Below are positions 16,942 to 25,553 of a stretch of DNA of 64,000 bases, piece by piece. Position numbers and translations under genes: made by a program. How positions within the stretch are numbered: the first letter of the stretch is position 1; each line of letters opens with the position of its first letter. This stretch comes from Paenibacillus sp. MSJ-34 (GTDB lineage: Bacteria; Bacillota; Bacilli; Paenibacillales; Paenibacillaceae): contig NZ_JAHLPR010000007.1 of assembly GCF_018918005.1 (NCBI RefSeq), forward strand, positions 89,894-153,893, written 5' to 3'. The notes under the pieces are model-generated. The model was not told where the DNA came from, did not search any database, and saw only the letters and a list, made by a program, of their open reading frames with translations.

Positions 16942-17802
16942 TTAATAATTGACTGCGGATTTTTGTTTCCGGCTTTTCAGCGAACGCCAGACGAGACCTT
17001 GTTTCGGCGAAAACATAAATGCCGCAATGAACAGAATCGTTGCGACCATTACGATCGTGGCCCCGGAAGCCAAGTTAAACCGGAAACTGACGTACAGCCC
17101 GAGTATTGCGGAAAGCGCCCCGCAGCCTGCTGCAATAAACAGCATTTTCCAAAGCCGATTCGTTAATAAATAAGCGGTTGACGCCGGTGTAATCAACATG
17201 GCCACAACGAGAACGATTCCTACCGTTTGCAAGGAAGCTACGGTCACCATCGTCAGCAGTGTCATCAAGAAATAATGAATCAGCTTGTTGGGCAACCCGT
17301 AGGCCTGGGACATCGTAGGGTCAAAGGAACTGACAAGCAGTTCTTTATAAAAGATGTACACGCCCGCCAAGACGAAAATACCGATGCCAAACGTCGTCCA
17401 CATATCCGAAGGCCGTACGGCCAGCACGTTGCCGAACAATATGTCGTATAAGTCGGTGCTGCTTTTGAGAATCGTGATCAATATAATCCCTAATGCAAAC
17501 GCCGACGTAAACATAATGCCGATGGACGAGTCGTTCTTGATTTTACTGTTCTGGCTAATATATCCGATGCCTATCGCCGTTAAAACGCCGGTTAGAACCG
17601 CGCCAAAAAAGTAGTTGACGCCGAAAAGATAGGATAAAGCGACCCCCGGAAGAACGGCATGGGATATGGCGTCCCCCATGAGCGCCATGCCGCGCAAAAT
17701 AATAAAGCAGCCAATGATGCCGCAAATGATGCCGACCATAATAGATGTGACTAACGCCTTTTGCAAAAAACCATACTGCATAACCGCCTCAAAAAAATTC
17801 AT
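16942..17802 (-). CDS. mntC: Manganese ABC transporter permease
   Basis: 286 residues, ABC-3 family with eight or nine hydrophobic segments. It shows MALMGDAISHAVLPGVALSY near the start, the cytoplasmic loop that contacts the ATPase. Its start overlaps the ATPase stop by four bases, giving coupling. Only one permease gene is present (Bacillus mnt has two), so it presumably works as a homodimer. Confidence 0.9.
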   Translation of the reverse strand: MNFFEAVMQYGFLQKALVTSIMVGIICGIIGCFIILRGMALMGDAISHAVLPGVALSYLFGVNYFFGAVLTGVLTAIGIGYISQNSKIKNDSSIGIMFTSAFALGIILITILKSSTDLYDILFGNVLAVRPSDMWTTFGIGIFVLAGVYIFYKELLVSSFDPTMSQAYGLPNKLIHYFLMTLLTMVTVASLQTVGIVLVVAMLITPASTAYLLTNRLWKMLFIAAGCGALSAILGLYVSFRFNLASGATIVMVATILFIAAFMFSPKQGLVWRSLKSRKQKSAVNY

Positions 17803-18545
17803 GCTCCCGTCACCACCATATCTTTTAGAAATGAGAGTTGCCCTCCGTAAGCTTTGGCGATCATGTTCGGATTCATCACTTCTCCCACCGAACCGTAGCG
17901 TACCAGTTCCTTATTGAGCAGCACCAACTCGTCAAAATATTCATCCGATTTGCTCAAGTCGTGGTGCACGACAAGCACCGTTTTTCCGCCGTCGCGCAGT
18001 TCTTTCAAAATCTGAATGATCGTCTCTTCGCTGGCAATGTCGATTCCGACAAACGGCTCATCGAGGAAAAAGATTTCCGTTTCCTGCGCAAGCGCCCGGG
18101 CTAAGAACACGCGCTGCTGCTGTCCGCCGGATAATTCGCCGATTTGCCGATCGGCAAAAGACTTCATCCCTACCTTTTCCAAACATTCCAAAGCCCATAA
18201 TTTCTCCTTTTTCTTAGGCCGGTGAAAAACTCCCAGCCTTGGATACGTGCCCAGCACCACCGTCTCTAATACTGAGATCGGAAAGTCCCAATCAATATTG
18301 CTGCGTTGGGGCACATAAGCAATTTGCTTACGGACTTGCTCCACTTCCTTGCCCATAATGGTTACTTCACCTTTGTCGCGGGGGATTAGTTTCAATAACG
18401 ACTTTAAGAGAGTGGACTTTCCTGCCCCGTTCGGTCCGATGATGCCGACAAGTTTTTGTTTCTCGACGGAAAAGCTGATATCTCTTAGAGCTTCGCTCCC
18501 GTAATACGAAACGTGCAGATCCTTCACTGTTAAAATATAAGACAT
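17799..18545 (-). CDS. mntB: Manganese ABC transporter ATPase
   Basis: 248 residues with the full ABC set: Walker A GPNGAGKS (about 37-44), Q-loop YVPQRSNIDWDFP typical of the Mn/Zn subfamily, signature LSGGQQQR, Walker B IFFLDEPFVGID and switch VVHHD. First gene of the operon; GGAGAG precedes the ATG. It is transcribed from the promoter overlapping the MntR-like box at 18581-18596. Confidence 0.92.
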   Translation of the reverse strand: MSYILTVKDLHVSYYGSEALRDISFSVEKQKLVGIIGPNGAGKSTLLKSLLKLIPRDKGEVTIMGKEVEQVRKQIAYVPQRSNIDWDFPISVLETVVLGTYPRLGVFHRPKKKEKLWALECLEKVGMKSFADRQIGELSGGQQQRVFLARALAQETEIFFLDEPFVGIDIASEETIIQILKELRDGGKTVLVVHHDLSKSDEYFDELVLLNKELVRYGSVGEVMNPNMIAKAYGGQLSFLKDMVVTGA

Positions 18546-18579
18546 ATCTATCTCTCCTCACCTAAGTCCTTGTCACCCT

Positions 18580-18608
18580 ATTTTACCTAGGAAAACAATT
18601 TTAATCAA
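18580..18608 (-). promoter_or_regulatory. Promoter of the mnt operon with MntR-like operator
   Basis: On the minus strand TTGATT (18608-18603), a 17-bp spacer and TAAAAT (18585-18580). The palindromic box TTTTACCTAGGAAAAC (18581-18596) overlaps the -10 and spacer, a position for repression by a DtxR/MntR-type regulator when Mn is plentiful. Confidence 0.65.
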
Positions 18609-18637
18609 GTAAAACTATTTTGTATTACAATAAAAAA

Positions 18638-18677
18638 GTTTCATTAGGTAAACTTTCTGCGCATATATGCGTATAAT
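18638..18677 (+). promoter_or_regulatory. Second MntR-like operator over a divergent promoter
   Basis: GTTTCATTAGGTAAAC (18638-18653) matches the first box in inverse orientation (TTTACCTA core). It lies over the expected -35 region of a plus-strand promoter whose -10 is TATAAT (18672-18677), ahead of the 32-codon gene at 18731. Confidence 0.55.
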
Positions 18678-18730
18678 GCAAAAAACGGATACAAAACAAT
18701 GAATAAAGAAAATAATGGGGAAGTGAGATC

Positions 18731-18829
18731 GTGAAAAAAACAAAAAAAATCGATTCTTCTTTCAAGCGATTCATTATGACGCTTGTTTTTTTGGCGGCTG
18801 CCGTAGGGTTTGGACTAAGTATGATGTAG
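18731..18829 (+). CDS. Membrane microprotein divergent from the mnt operon
   Basis: 32 codons from GTG, after GGGGAAGTGAG. A short basic, Lys-rich N-terminus (KKTKKIDSSFKRF) is followed by one hydrophobic helix (IMTLVFLAAAVGFGLSMM), predicted to insert N-in. Its promoter carries a second MntR-like operator, so it should be expressed with the Mn importer. No family recognised. It could modulate the transporter or another Mn-handling protein, or could be an uncharacterised single-pass peptide. Coding status rests on start, ribosome site, promoter and plausible topology only. Confidence 0.55.
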   Translation: MKKTKKIDSSFKRFIMTLVFLAAAVGFGLSMM

Positions 18830-19210
18830 AGGAGGCAAGCAATGCCTCAGGATGCATTTTAATTGCGATTATCGGCACTAGCGTTGCTTCGGGAAATTGG
18901 TATCCGGACCGCAGGGCCGTTATTTCGCGTTAAAACCCCTTATTCGCTGTTTAGGCGGACACTGGTTCCGTTATTCCTTCGTTGAAGGGCTTATTTTTAC
19001 GCTTTTACCGCGAATAGAGGATCGTATGTCCGCGAACTGTCCGAAATCGGGCCTTTTGTCACAATTAGCGTCTCCTGTGTCCGCGATCCTGGAATGTTGA
19101 AAAAAGTGAATGCAACGCCGGTGGATTATCGGCCGTTTTGCGGCGCTCCTCCGCGGCAAGACGGCTCTTTTATGCGTGGAATGGGACAAATTCGAGCGGT
19201 AAACGGAATA
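18830..19210. repeat. Intergenic tract with decayed GGTTCCGTTA-type repeats
   Basis: No credible gene. It contains segments such as GGCGGACACTGGTTCCGTTA (near 18953-18974) and AGAGGATCGTATGTCCGCG (near 19016-19034) that resemble the units at 10937-11131. Short reading frames here lack ribosome sites. Confidence 0.45.
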
Positions 19211-19286
19211 TTTTTGTTCCTATTGACCGGGTATGCTAAAATGGCTTTATATTACGACACGTTCGATGTTGCGATAGGAGGCAATC

Positions 19287-20024
19287 ATGGCAAAATACAA
19301 GTTGTTGGCATTGGATATGGACGGGACGTTATTGAACGAAGCGCTGGAAGTGACGCCGGAAACGGCGAAATGGATTGCCGCCGCCCGGGAGGCCGGCGTG
19401 ACGGTAAGCCTGTCGACGGGACGCGGGTACCAGAACGCAATCTCTTACGCGGAAATGTTGCAATTGCAAAGCCCGATGATTACGGCGAACGGCAGCGAAG
19501 TATGGAAAGCGCCGGACCAACTGCTGTACCGCCGTACGCTGGACGGCGCCGTCGTACAGAAGTTGTACGAACTTGCCGAGTCGCATGGAACATGGTTCTG
19601 GGGGTATACGCCGGAGGGGCTGTTCAATAAAGAGAAGTGGACAGACCGCATCGCGGAACAAGAGTGGACCAAATTCGGCTACTATTCGGAAGATCGGGCG
19701 GCGTTATCGGCCATTTGGGAAGAGCTTGCGAAGTGGGAAGGGCTGGAGGTTACGAACTCCGCTCCCGTCAATATCGAGATCAATCCGGCGGGCGTTTCCA
19801 AGGCGAGCGGCCTTCGATCCGTGTGCGAATTGATGGGGATCGGCATGGATCAAGTCGTCGCCGTTGGAGACAGCCTGAACGATTTGGCGGCGATTCGCGC
19901 CGTCGGGCTCGGCGTAGCGATGGGGAATGCGCAGGACGTGGTGAAGGAAAACGCCGACGTCATTGTCGCAACGAACGAAGAAGACGGTGTAGCCCAAGTC
20001 ATTCGCGAGTATATTTTGAATTAG
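19287..20024 (+). CDS. Cof-type HAD-IIB sugar-phosphate phosphatase
   Basis: 245 residues. Motif I LDMDGTLL (nucleophile Asp), motif II STGR, motif III Lys in VSKASGL and motif IV VGDSLNDLAAI. The IIB cap lies between motifs II and III. These enzymes dephosphorylate sugar phosphates or similar metabolites; specificity cannot be read off. AGGAGG lies seven bases before the ATG. Probably in one unit with the DUF456 gene 26 bases downstream. Confidence 0.9.
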   Translation: MAKYKLLALDMDGTLLNEALEVTPETAKWIAAAREAGVTVSLSTGRGYQNAISYAEMLQLQSPMITANGSEVWKAPDQLLYRRTLDGAVVQKLYELAESHGTWFWGYTPEGLFNKEKWTDRIAEQEWTKFGYYSEDRAALSAIWEELAKWEGLEVTNSAPVNIEINPAGVSKASGLRSVCELMGIGMDQVVAVGDSLNDLAAIRAVGLGVAMGNAQDVVKENADVIVATNEEDGVAQVIREYILN

Positions 20025-20050
20025 GGTAACTTACGGGAGGCGCGGTTCGC

Positions 20051-20542
20051 ATGGTGTTGGAAATTGTTGGTTGGATTCTGGTCATTCTGTTGTTCGCCGT
20101 CGGCATGGCCGGAGCAATCTTTCCGGTGCTGCCCGGTTCGCTTGCGATTTACGCCGCGTTTTTCGTATACGGGTTATGTATTTCGTTTGCGCCGTTCGGG
20201 GTATGGTTCTGGACGCTGCAGACATTGATCCTTGTCGTCTTGTTCGTATCCGATTACGCGGTTAGCGCCTGGGGCGTCAAAAAATACGGCGGAACGAAGG
20301 CGTCCGTCATCGGCAGCACGATCGGCGTCATTATCGGTCCGTTCGTCATCCCGGCCTTCGGGTTGATTATCGGCCCGTTCCTCGGCGCGGTCATCGGGGA
20401 ATTGCTCGTCGGGTCGGATTTCAATCGCGCGGTCAAAGCCGGTTGGGGATCGGTCGTCGGCCTGTTTGCCAGCACGGCGATGAAAATTATTTTGCAAATC
20501 GTTATGATCGTTCTGTTCGTCATTTGGATCATCTGGAATTAA
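20051..20542 (+). CDS. DUF456 family membrane protein
   Basis: 163 residues, five or so hydrophobic segments, with the family's IFPVLPGSLAIYAAF, KKYGGTKASVIGSTIG and IIGPFLGAVIGELL repeats of glycine-rich helices. Function unknown. The start follows GGGAGGCG. Lies between a HAD phosphatase and a flippase gene on the same strand. Confidence 0.85.
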   Translation: MVLEIVGWILVILLFAVGMAGAIFPVLPGSLAIYAAFFVYGLCISFAPFGVWFWTLQTLILVVLFVSDYAVSAWGVKKYGGTKASVIGSTIGVIIGPFVIPAFGLIIGPFLGAVIGELLVGSDFNRAVKAGWGSVVGLFASTAMKIILQIVMIVLFVIWIIWN

Positions 20543-20595
20543 CGTCTCGGGGGAAGCGATTTCGTCGCGGTTAAGGAGAAGGAAGGGAAACGGTT

Positions 20596-22221
20596 TTGTC
20601 GAAGAAAGAGTCGTTTATTAAAGGTACGCTTATATTGGCCGCCGCCGCGTTAATCGCCCGCGTGCTGGGGATCGCCCAAAAAGTGCCGCTGGAGCATATG
20701 CTGGGGCATGCGGGAAATATATCTTTTGCTACAGCCTCAAACGTTTATTTAACGTTGTTAACGGTAGCCACCGCCGGCATTCCGAGCACAATCAGCAAGA
20801 TGGTTTCGGAACGTTACGCATTGAACAAGGAAGAAGAAGCGCAGCGGGTATACCGCGCGGCTCTACTGTTCGGCTTTGCCACAGGCGCGGTCATTACGGT
20901 ATTATTGTACGCGTTCGCGCCTGCCTACGCCGCGCTCAACAGAGTGCCGGAATCGGTGTCGGCCATACGGGCTTTGGCGCCCGCCCTGCTGATGTTTCCG
21001 ACGATTGCGATGATGCGCGGATATTTCCAAGGGCGCAACATGATGGCCCCGGGAGGCGTTTCGCAAATCGTCGAACAGATCGTACGCGTCGTCGCGGCGC
21101 TTGGCATCGCTTTTGCGCTGCTGCAATGGGGCTACAGCGATCAGTGGGTCGCCGCGGGCGCTTCTTTCGGCGGGGTGCTCGGCGGAATTGCGGCGCTTCT
21201 CGTGATGATCTATTACGCCCGCAAGCTGAAGAAGGCGGACAGACAGAGCCGGCGTACGGTCGCTCGACATTCGCCGCCCGTCCCGCTGCGGACAATATAT
21301 GCGGATATATTTAAAATATCGGTGCCGCTTATTTTTACAGCCATTACGGTGCAAGCCGTATATACGGTTGACGGCACGATCGGCATTCGGCTATTGGAAC
21401 CGTGGCACGGCTACGAGCAAGCAATGCAAGCGATTGATATTCTCAGCATGCGCGCGCAAGCGGTCGCCGGCATTCCGCCGATCCTTGCGATCGCGCTTAG
21501 CACATCGCTCCTGCCGGTCATCTCCGCCGCATTTGCGCGGGGCGATCAAGAGCATTTGAACCGGCAAGTGACGCTGGCGATGCGCATTTCGATATTTACC
21601 GGCATGCCGATCGTGCTCGCGCTCAGCGTCGCCGCTTATTCGGTCAACGGCCTCTTGTTCAGCACCCAGGACGGTGCGGCGATTGTCGGCATGCTGACGG
21701 CGGGGACGATCTTCCAAATTACGATGATGGTGACCAATTCGATCCTGCTCGGCGTCAGCAAACCGAATGCCGCGATGGTCCATGTCATCATCGGGATTGC
21801 CGGCAAGCTTGCCTTCAGCTTCATTCTGGCGCCATGGCTCGGCATTTACGGCATTATCGCCGCGACGACGCTATGTTTCGTCATCATTACGTTATTGAAT
21901 ATTAGAACATTGAAGAAAATTGTGCCGTTCCAAATTCTCGGCAACCGCTGGGCAGGATTTGCGGCAACGGTAGCGGTGCTTGCGGCTGTCGGCGGCGGGG
22001 TCGAATGGGCCGGCAATCTGCTGGTGCATCTGCTTCCCGACCGCGTCGCCTTCTTTCTATCGTCCGGCTTGGTCGGCCTGGCCGTGCTCTTACTTTATCC
22101 GGCCCTGCTTGTCGCGCTGCGGATTGTTACGGCAGAGGAATTGAACAACTACCCGGCTCCGCTGCGCAAAGCGTTGAAACCGTTCATGCGGCTGCAGCGT
22201 TCGAAATCGGCAATGAGATAA
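20596..22221 (+). CDS. MurJ/SpoVB-type lipid-linked oligosaccharide flippase
   Basis: 541 residues with about 14 hydrophobic segments, MOP-superfamily. The opening FIKGTLILAAAALIARVLGIAQKVPL and GGIPSTISKM-like loop (AGIPSTISKMVSERYA) match the YtgP/SpoVB polysaccharide transport family, to which a Bacillus MurJ lipid II flippase belongs. TTG start after a purine-rich site. Likely exports a wall precursor; whether it is the main MurJ or the sporulation paralogue is not decidable here. Confidence 0.85.
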   Translation: MSKKESFIKGTLILAAAALIARVLGIAQKVPLEHMLGHAGNISFATASNVYLTLLTVATAGIPSTISKMVSERYALNKEEEAQRVYRAALLFGFATGAVITVLLYAFAPAYAALNRVPESVSAIRALAPALLMFPTIAMMRGYFQGRNMMAPGGVSQIVEQIVRVVAALGIAFALLQWGYSDQWVAAGASFGGVLGGIAALLVMIYYARKLKKADRQSRRTVARHSPPVPLRTIYADIFKISVPLIFTAITVQAVYTVDGTIGIRLLEPWHGYEQAMQAIDILSMRAQAVAGIPPILAIALSTSLLPVISAAFARGDQEHLNRQVTLAMRISIFTGMPIVLALSVAAYSVNGLLFSTQDGAAIVGMLTAGTIFQITMMVTNSILLGVSKPNAAMVHVIIGIAGKLAFSFILAPWLGIYGIIAATTLCFVIITLLNIRTLKKIVPFQILGNRWAGFAATVAVLAAVGGGVEWAGNLLVHLLPDRVAFFLSSGLVGLAVLLLYPALLVALRIVTAEELNNYPAPLRKALKPFMRLQRSKSAMR

Positions 22222-22301
22222 GAGGGAAGGAATATTTTGATATATTGTGTTTTCAAGCAATGTTTTGCACAACCTAGAAGTATGAAATGGAGTGAATCAC
22301 G

Positions 22302-22649
22302 ATGGAAAAAATAACGTCCACTGAACAATTTGAAACGTTGATTCAAGGCGAAAAACCGGTGATGGCCGTATTTAAGGCGAATTGGTGCAAAGACTGCCAT
22401 TTTATCGATCCGTTTATGCCGGACGTCGAGGAGAAATATGCGGATAAGCTGACGCTGATCGAAATCGACCGCGACGAATTTCCGGATTTATGCGATCATT
22501 ACCAAATTCTCGGCATCCCGAGTTTTATTGCTTTCTCGCAAGGCAAAGAACTGGTGCGCTTTGTCAGCAAATTGCGGAAAACGCGCGAAGAAATCGAGCA
22601 ATTTTTCGATCGTGCGCTGCAAGTGGCGGAAACGCTGCAACAAGGATAA
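22302..22649 (+). CDS. Thioredoxin-like protein with WCKDC active site
   Basis: 115 residues, a single thioredoxin fold. The redox motif is WCKDC instead of WCGPC, and the cis-proline is present (GIPSFIAF). Such YtpP-like proteins are cytoplasmic thiol oxidoreductases with shifted redox potential. Good GGAG site. Monocistronic with its own terminator. Canonical trxA is at 62794. Confidence 0.85.
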   Translation: MEKITSTEQFETLIQGEKPVMAVFKANWCKDCHFIDPFMPDVEEKYADKLTLIEIDRDEFPDLCDHYQILGIPSFIAFSQGKELVRFVSKLRKTREEIEQFFDRALQVAETLQQG

Positions 22650-22668
22650 TCTGATTTCGTTCATCGAC

Positions 22669-22706
22669 ACGTTCCTACAACATCAAGTAGGGACGTTTTT
22701 CTTTTA
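22669..22706 (+). terminator. Terminator after the thioredoxin-like gene
   Basis: 10-bp stem (22669-22678 and 22687-22696, one G-U), 8-nt loop, then TTTTCTTTT. Confidence 0.85.
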
Positions 22707-22841
22707 AAATGCCGATTCGGGGGCCACAGCTTTTACTTTTTGTCACAATTGGGATGTAAATTCCCTTAATAAATCAGGTATAATGAGAATTAGTTCTTCA
22801 TCGGTTGTGACATTTTTTATGGACTAGTAGGTGAACATAAA

Positions 22842-23777
22842 TTGAAAACGAACAAATTGAATTGGCTGTCCTATATTACTTGTTTCGGCATGGTGCTCGT
22901 TCTGCTGAACGGGGCGCTCGTAACGAAGACCGGCTCCGGCCAAGGCTGCGGCAGCGATTGGACGATTTGGCTGTGCAACGGCAAATTCGTTCCGGCCAAA
23001 ACGATCGAGTCGCTGATCGAATACTCGCACCGGGCGGTTAGCGGAATCGTAGGCATATTAGTGCTTGTGTTATTTATTTTGGTATGGAAATACGTCAAAG
23101 AACGCAAAGATACGCTATGGTACGCTTCTATTGCGCTTTTTTTCACATATGTGCAAGCGGTGATGGGCGCTTTGGCCGTCGTCAAAGGACAAGTCCCGGC
23201 CGTTATGGCGCTGCATTACGGTTTCTCGCTGCTGGCGTTCGCCGGTACGCTGATGCTGTCGATCGCGCTATACCGAAGAAGCAAAGGGCTGACGGTTCCG
23301 CCCCGTACGTTGCCCGCGGTGTCGAAGCGGTTCCGCAATTCCGTATGGCTTGTCGCCATCTACTCCTATATTGTCGTCTATGTCGGCGCTTTCGTGCGGC
23401 ATACGGAATCATGGGGCGGCTGCCAAGGATGGCCGCTCTGCAACGGCGAAGTGATCCCGACGCTGCACGGATCGACGCTGATCGCCTTTCTGCACCGCGT
23501 GGCGGCGCTGCTGCTGCTCATCGTTGTTGCGGTTATGGCCCATTTCGCTTATCATCGACATAAGCATGTACGCGAAATTCGCATCGCGGGCGTCTGGGCG
23601 CTCGTCTTATGCGCTTCGCAAGTGTTGAGCGGCGCTTGGCTCGTACTATCAATGCATAACGAGAACGCGCATTTGTATGCGAGTCTGCTGCATACGGTGC
23701 TCGTTTCGGGCTTGTTCGGCGTTCTATGTTATTTAAGCGCCCGCGTTTTGCTATTAGGAAAGGGGGAATCTCGTTGA
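22842..23777 (+). CDS. ctaA: Heme A synthase
   Basis: 311 residues, eight transmembrane helices in two homologous halves. It oxidises heme O to heme A for aa3-type oxidase. Key residues are present: the extracellular Cys pair in QGCGSDWTIWLCNG, the EYSHRAVSG Glu/His in the first half, and FLHRVAAL, LHT and a second Cys pair (GGCQGWPLC) in the second half. A TTG start follows AGTAGGTGA. Its stop overlaps the start of the UbiD-type gene (TTGA), indicating coupling. Confidence 0.95.
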   Translation: MKTNKLNWLSYITCFGMVLVLLNGALVTKTGSGQGCGSDWTIWLCNGKFVPAKTIESLIEYSHRAVSGIVGILVLVLFILVWKYVKERKDTLWYASIALFFTYVQAVMGALAVVKGQVPAVMALHYGFSLLAFAGTLMLSIALYRRSKGLTVPPRTLPAVSKRFRNSVWLVAIYSYIVVYVGAFVRHTESWGGCQGWPLCNGEVIPTLHGSTLIAFLHRVAALLLLIVVAVMAHFAYHRHKHVREIRIAGVWALVLCASQVLSGAWLVLSMHNENAHLYASLLHTVLVSGLFGVLCYLSARVLLLGKGESR

Positions 23778-25546
23778 CTTATACGAATTTGCGCCAATAT
23801 ATCGAGGTGCTGCGCCGGGAGAAGCAATTGGCGGTCATTGAAGCCGAAGTCGATCCGTATTTGGAAATTGCGGAAATTCACCGCCGCGTCATCTCCGAGG
23901 AAGGGCCTGCCCTGCTGTTTACGAACGTGAAAGGCAGCCCGTTTCCGGTCGTCACCAATTTGTTCGGAACGAGCCGGCGCGTCGATCTTGCCTTCGGCCC
24001 GCGTCCGGAGGCGTTGGTGCGGCAAATTATGGGGGCGACGAAATCGCTGCTCCCTCCCACTCCGAAGGCGTTATGGGGGGAGCGCGGCTTAATTAAAGAT
24101 TTGCTGAAGGTCGGCATGAAGACGGTCGGCAAAGAGCAGGCGCCGATTCTCGACGTCTGCCGCAAGGAGGCGCCGCTCGCGGGATTGCCGGCCATTACGA
24201 GCTGGCAAGAAGACGGCGGGCCGTTCGTGACGCTGCCGCTCGTTTATACGGAACACCCGGATCATAAGAGCGACAACAACCTCGGAATGTACCGCATTCA
24301 AATATACGACGACAAGACGACCGGCGTTCATTGGCAAATACATAAAGGCGGCGGGTTTCATTACCATATCGCGGAACAAAGGAACGAGGCGCTGCCGGTA
24401 TCGGTATTCATAGGCGGCCCGCCCGCGTTGATCGCCTCGGCGATCGCACCGGTGCCGGAGCAATTGTCCGAACTGCTATTGACCTCGCTCATTATGGGAC
24501 AGAAGCTGCCGATGGTGGACGATCCGCTCGGGGGCCATCGCATGCCGGCCGAAGCGGAGTTCGTGATCCGCGGGACGGTGCCGCCGCATGTCCGCCGGCC
24601 GGAAGGGCCGTTCGGCGATCATTACGGCTATTATTCGTTGGTGCACGACTTTCCGGTGCTGAACGTCAGCCATATGTATCACAGGAAAGACGCCATCTAT
24701 CCGGCGACCGTCGTCGGCAAACCGCGTCAGGAAGATTATTATTTAGGCGAATTTTTGCAGCGCCTGCTCGCGCCGGCCTATCCGCTGGCGCTGCCGGGCG
24801 TCAAATCGCTGTGGGCGTATGCGGAAACGGGCGTTCATCCGCTTGCGGCGGCGATCGTGCGCGAGAGCTATTCGCGGGAAGCGTTGACGAGCGGCTTCGC
24901 TATTCTCGGCCAAGGGCAGCTGACGCTGACGAAATTTTTAATCTTAACGGATCAATCGCTCGACTTGGCGAATTTCGCGCATTTGATGGAAACGGTGCTG
25001 GAACGCTTCGATCCGAAGACGGACTTGTTCATTATCAATAAAACATCGCATGATACGCTCGATTATACCGGACTGCGATTGAATCACGGCAGCAAGGCGA
25101 TCATGCTCGGCGTCGGCCAGCCGGTGCGCGAATTGCCGCGCAGTTACGGCGAGGGCGACATCGAGGAAATCGACAACATTGAAGTATATTGCGGCGGCTG
25201 TCTCGTCGTATCCGGCGCTTCTTACGAAGCGGAACCGGAGCTGGCCCAGAGGCTGCTTGCGCGATTGCGCGCGAAAGGAACGGCTTGGCCGCTCGTCGTT
25301 CTAGTCGACGATGCGCGGATTGCCGCGACGCAAGCTTCGTTCTTGTGGACGGTATTTACACGGTTCAACCCGGCCACGGATATGTTCGCGCACGCGGAAG
25401 TGCACCAGCATCATCTCGGATACGATCTTCCGATCGTCATCGACGCGCGCATGAAGCCCGGCTATCCGGACGAATTATTCCCGCGCGAAGATATCGTGAA
25501 ATTGGTGGATGACCGTTGGAAATCGTATTTTGCCCATGGAGCGTGA
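23774..25546 (+). CDS. UbiD-family decarboxylase, probable MqnL of the futalosine pathway
   Basis: 590 residues from a TTG at 23774, just after AAAGGGGG and overlapping the ctaA stop. UbiD fold: GGGFHYHIAE, RRPEGPFGDHYGYYS (prFMN and acidic catalytic region), TVVGKPRQEDYYLGE. UbiD enzymes decarboxylate aromatic acids using prenylated FMN. The window also encodes MqnE, so the dihydroxynaphthoate carboxy-lyase step (MqnL) is the best guess, and linkage to ctaA fits a respiratory role. A UbiX partner is not in the window. An unrelated aromatic decarboxylase is the alternative. Confidence 0.85.
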   Translation: MTYTNLRQYIEVLRREKQLAVIEAEVDPYLEIAEIHRRVISEEGPALLFTNVKGSPFPVVTNLFGTSRRVDLAFGPRPEALVRQIMGATKSLLPPTPKALWGERGLIKDLLKVGMKTVGKEQAPILDVCRKEAPLAGLPAITSWQEDGGPFVTLPLVYTEHPDHKSDNNLGMYRIQIYDDKTTGVHWQIHKGGGFHYHIAEQRNEALPVSVFIGGPPALIASAIAPVPEQLSELLLTSLIMGQKLPMVDDPLGGHRMPAEAEFVIRGTVPPHVRRPEGPFGDHYGYYSLVHDFPVLNVSHMYHRKDAIYPATVVGKPRQEDYYLGEFLQRLLAPAYPLALPGVKSLWAYAETGVHPLAAAIVRESYSREALTSGFAILGQGQLTLTKFLILTDQSLDLANFAHLMETVLERFDPKTDLFIINKTSHDTLDYTGLRLNHGSKAIMLGVGQPVRELPRSYGEGDIEEIDNIEVYCGGCLVVSGASYEAEPELAQRLLARLRAKGTAWPLVVLVDDARIAATQASFLWTVFTRFNPATDMFAHAEVHQHHLGYDLPIVIDARMKPGYPDELFPREDIVKLVDDRWKSYFAHGA

Positions 25547-25553
25547 GACGTTA

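Noticed and set aside
18897..19100. 67-codon frame between the Mn locus and the HAD gene
   Set aside because: Lies in decayed repeat sequence, with no ribosome site and no protein-like pattern.
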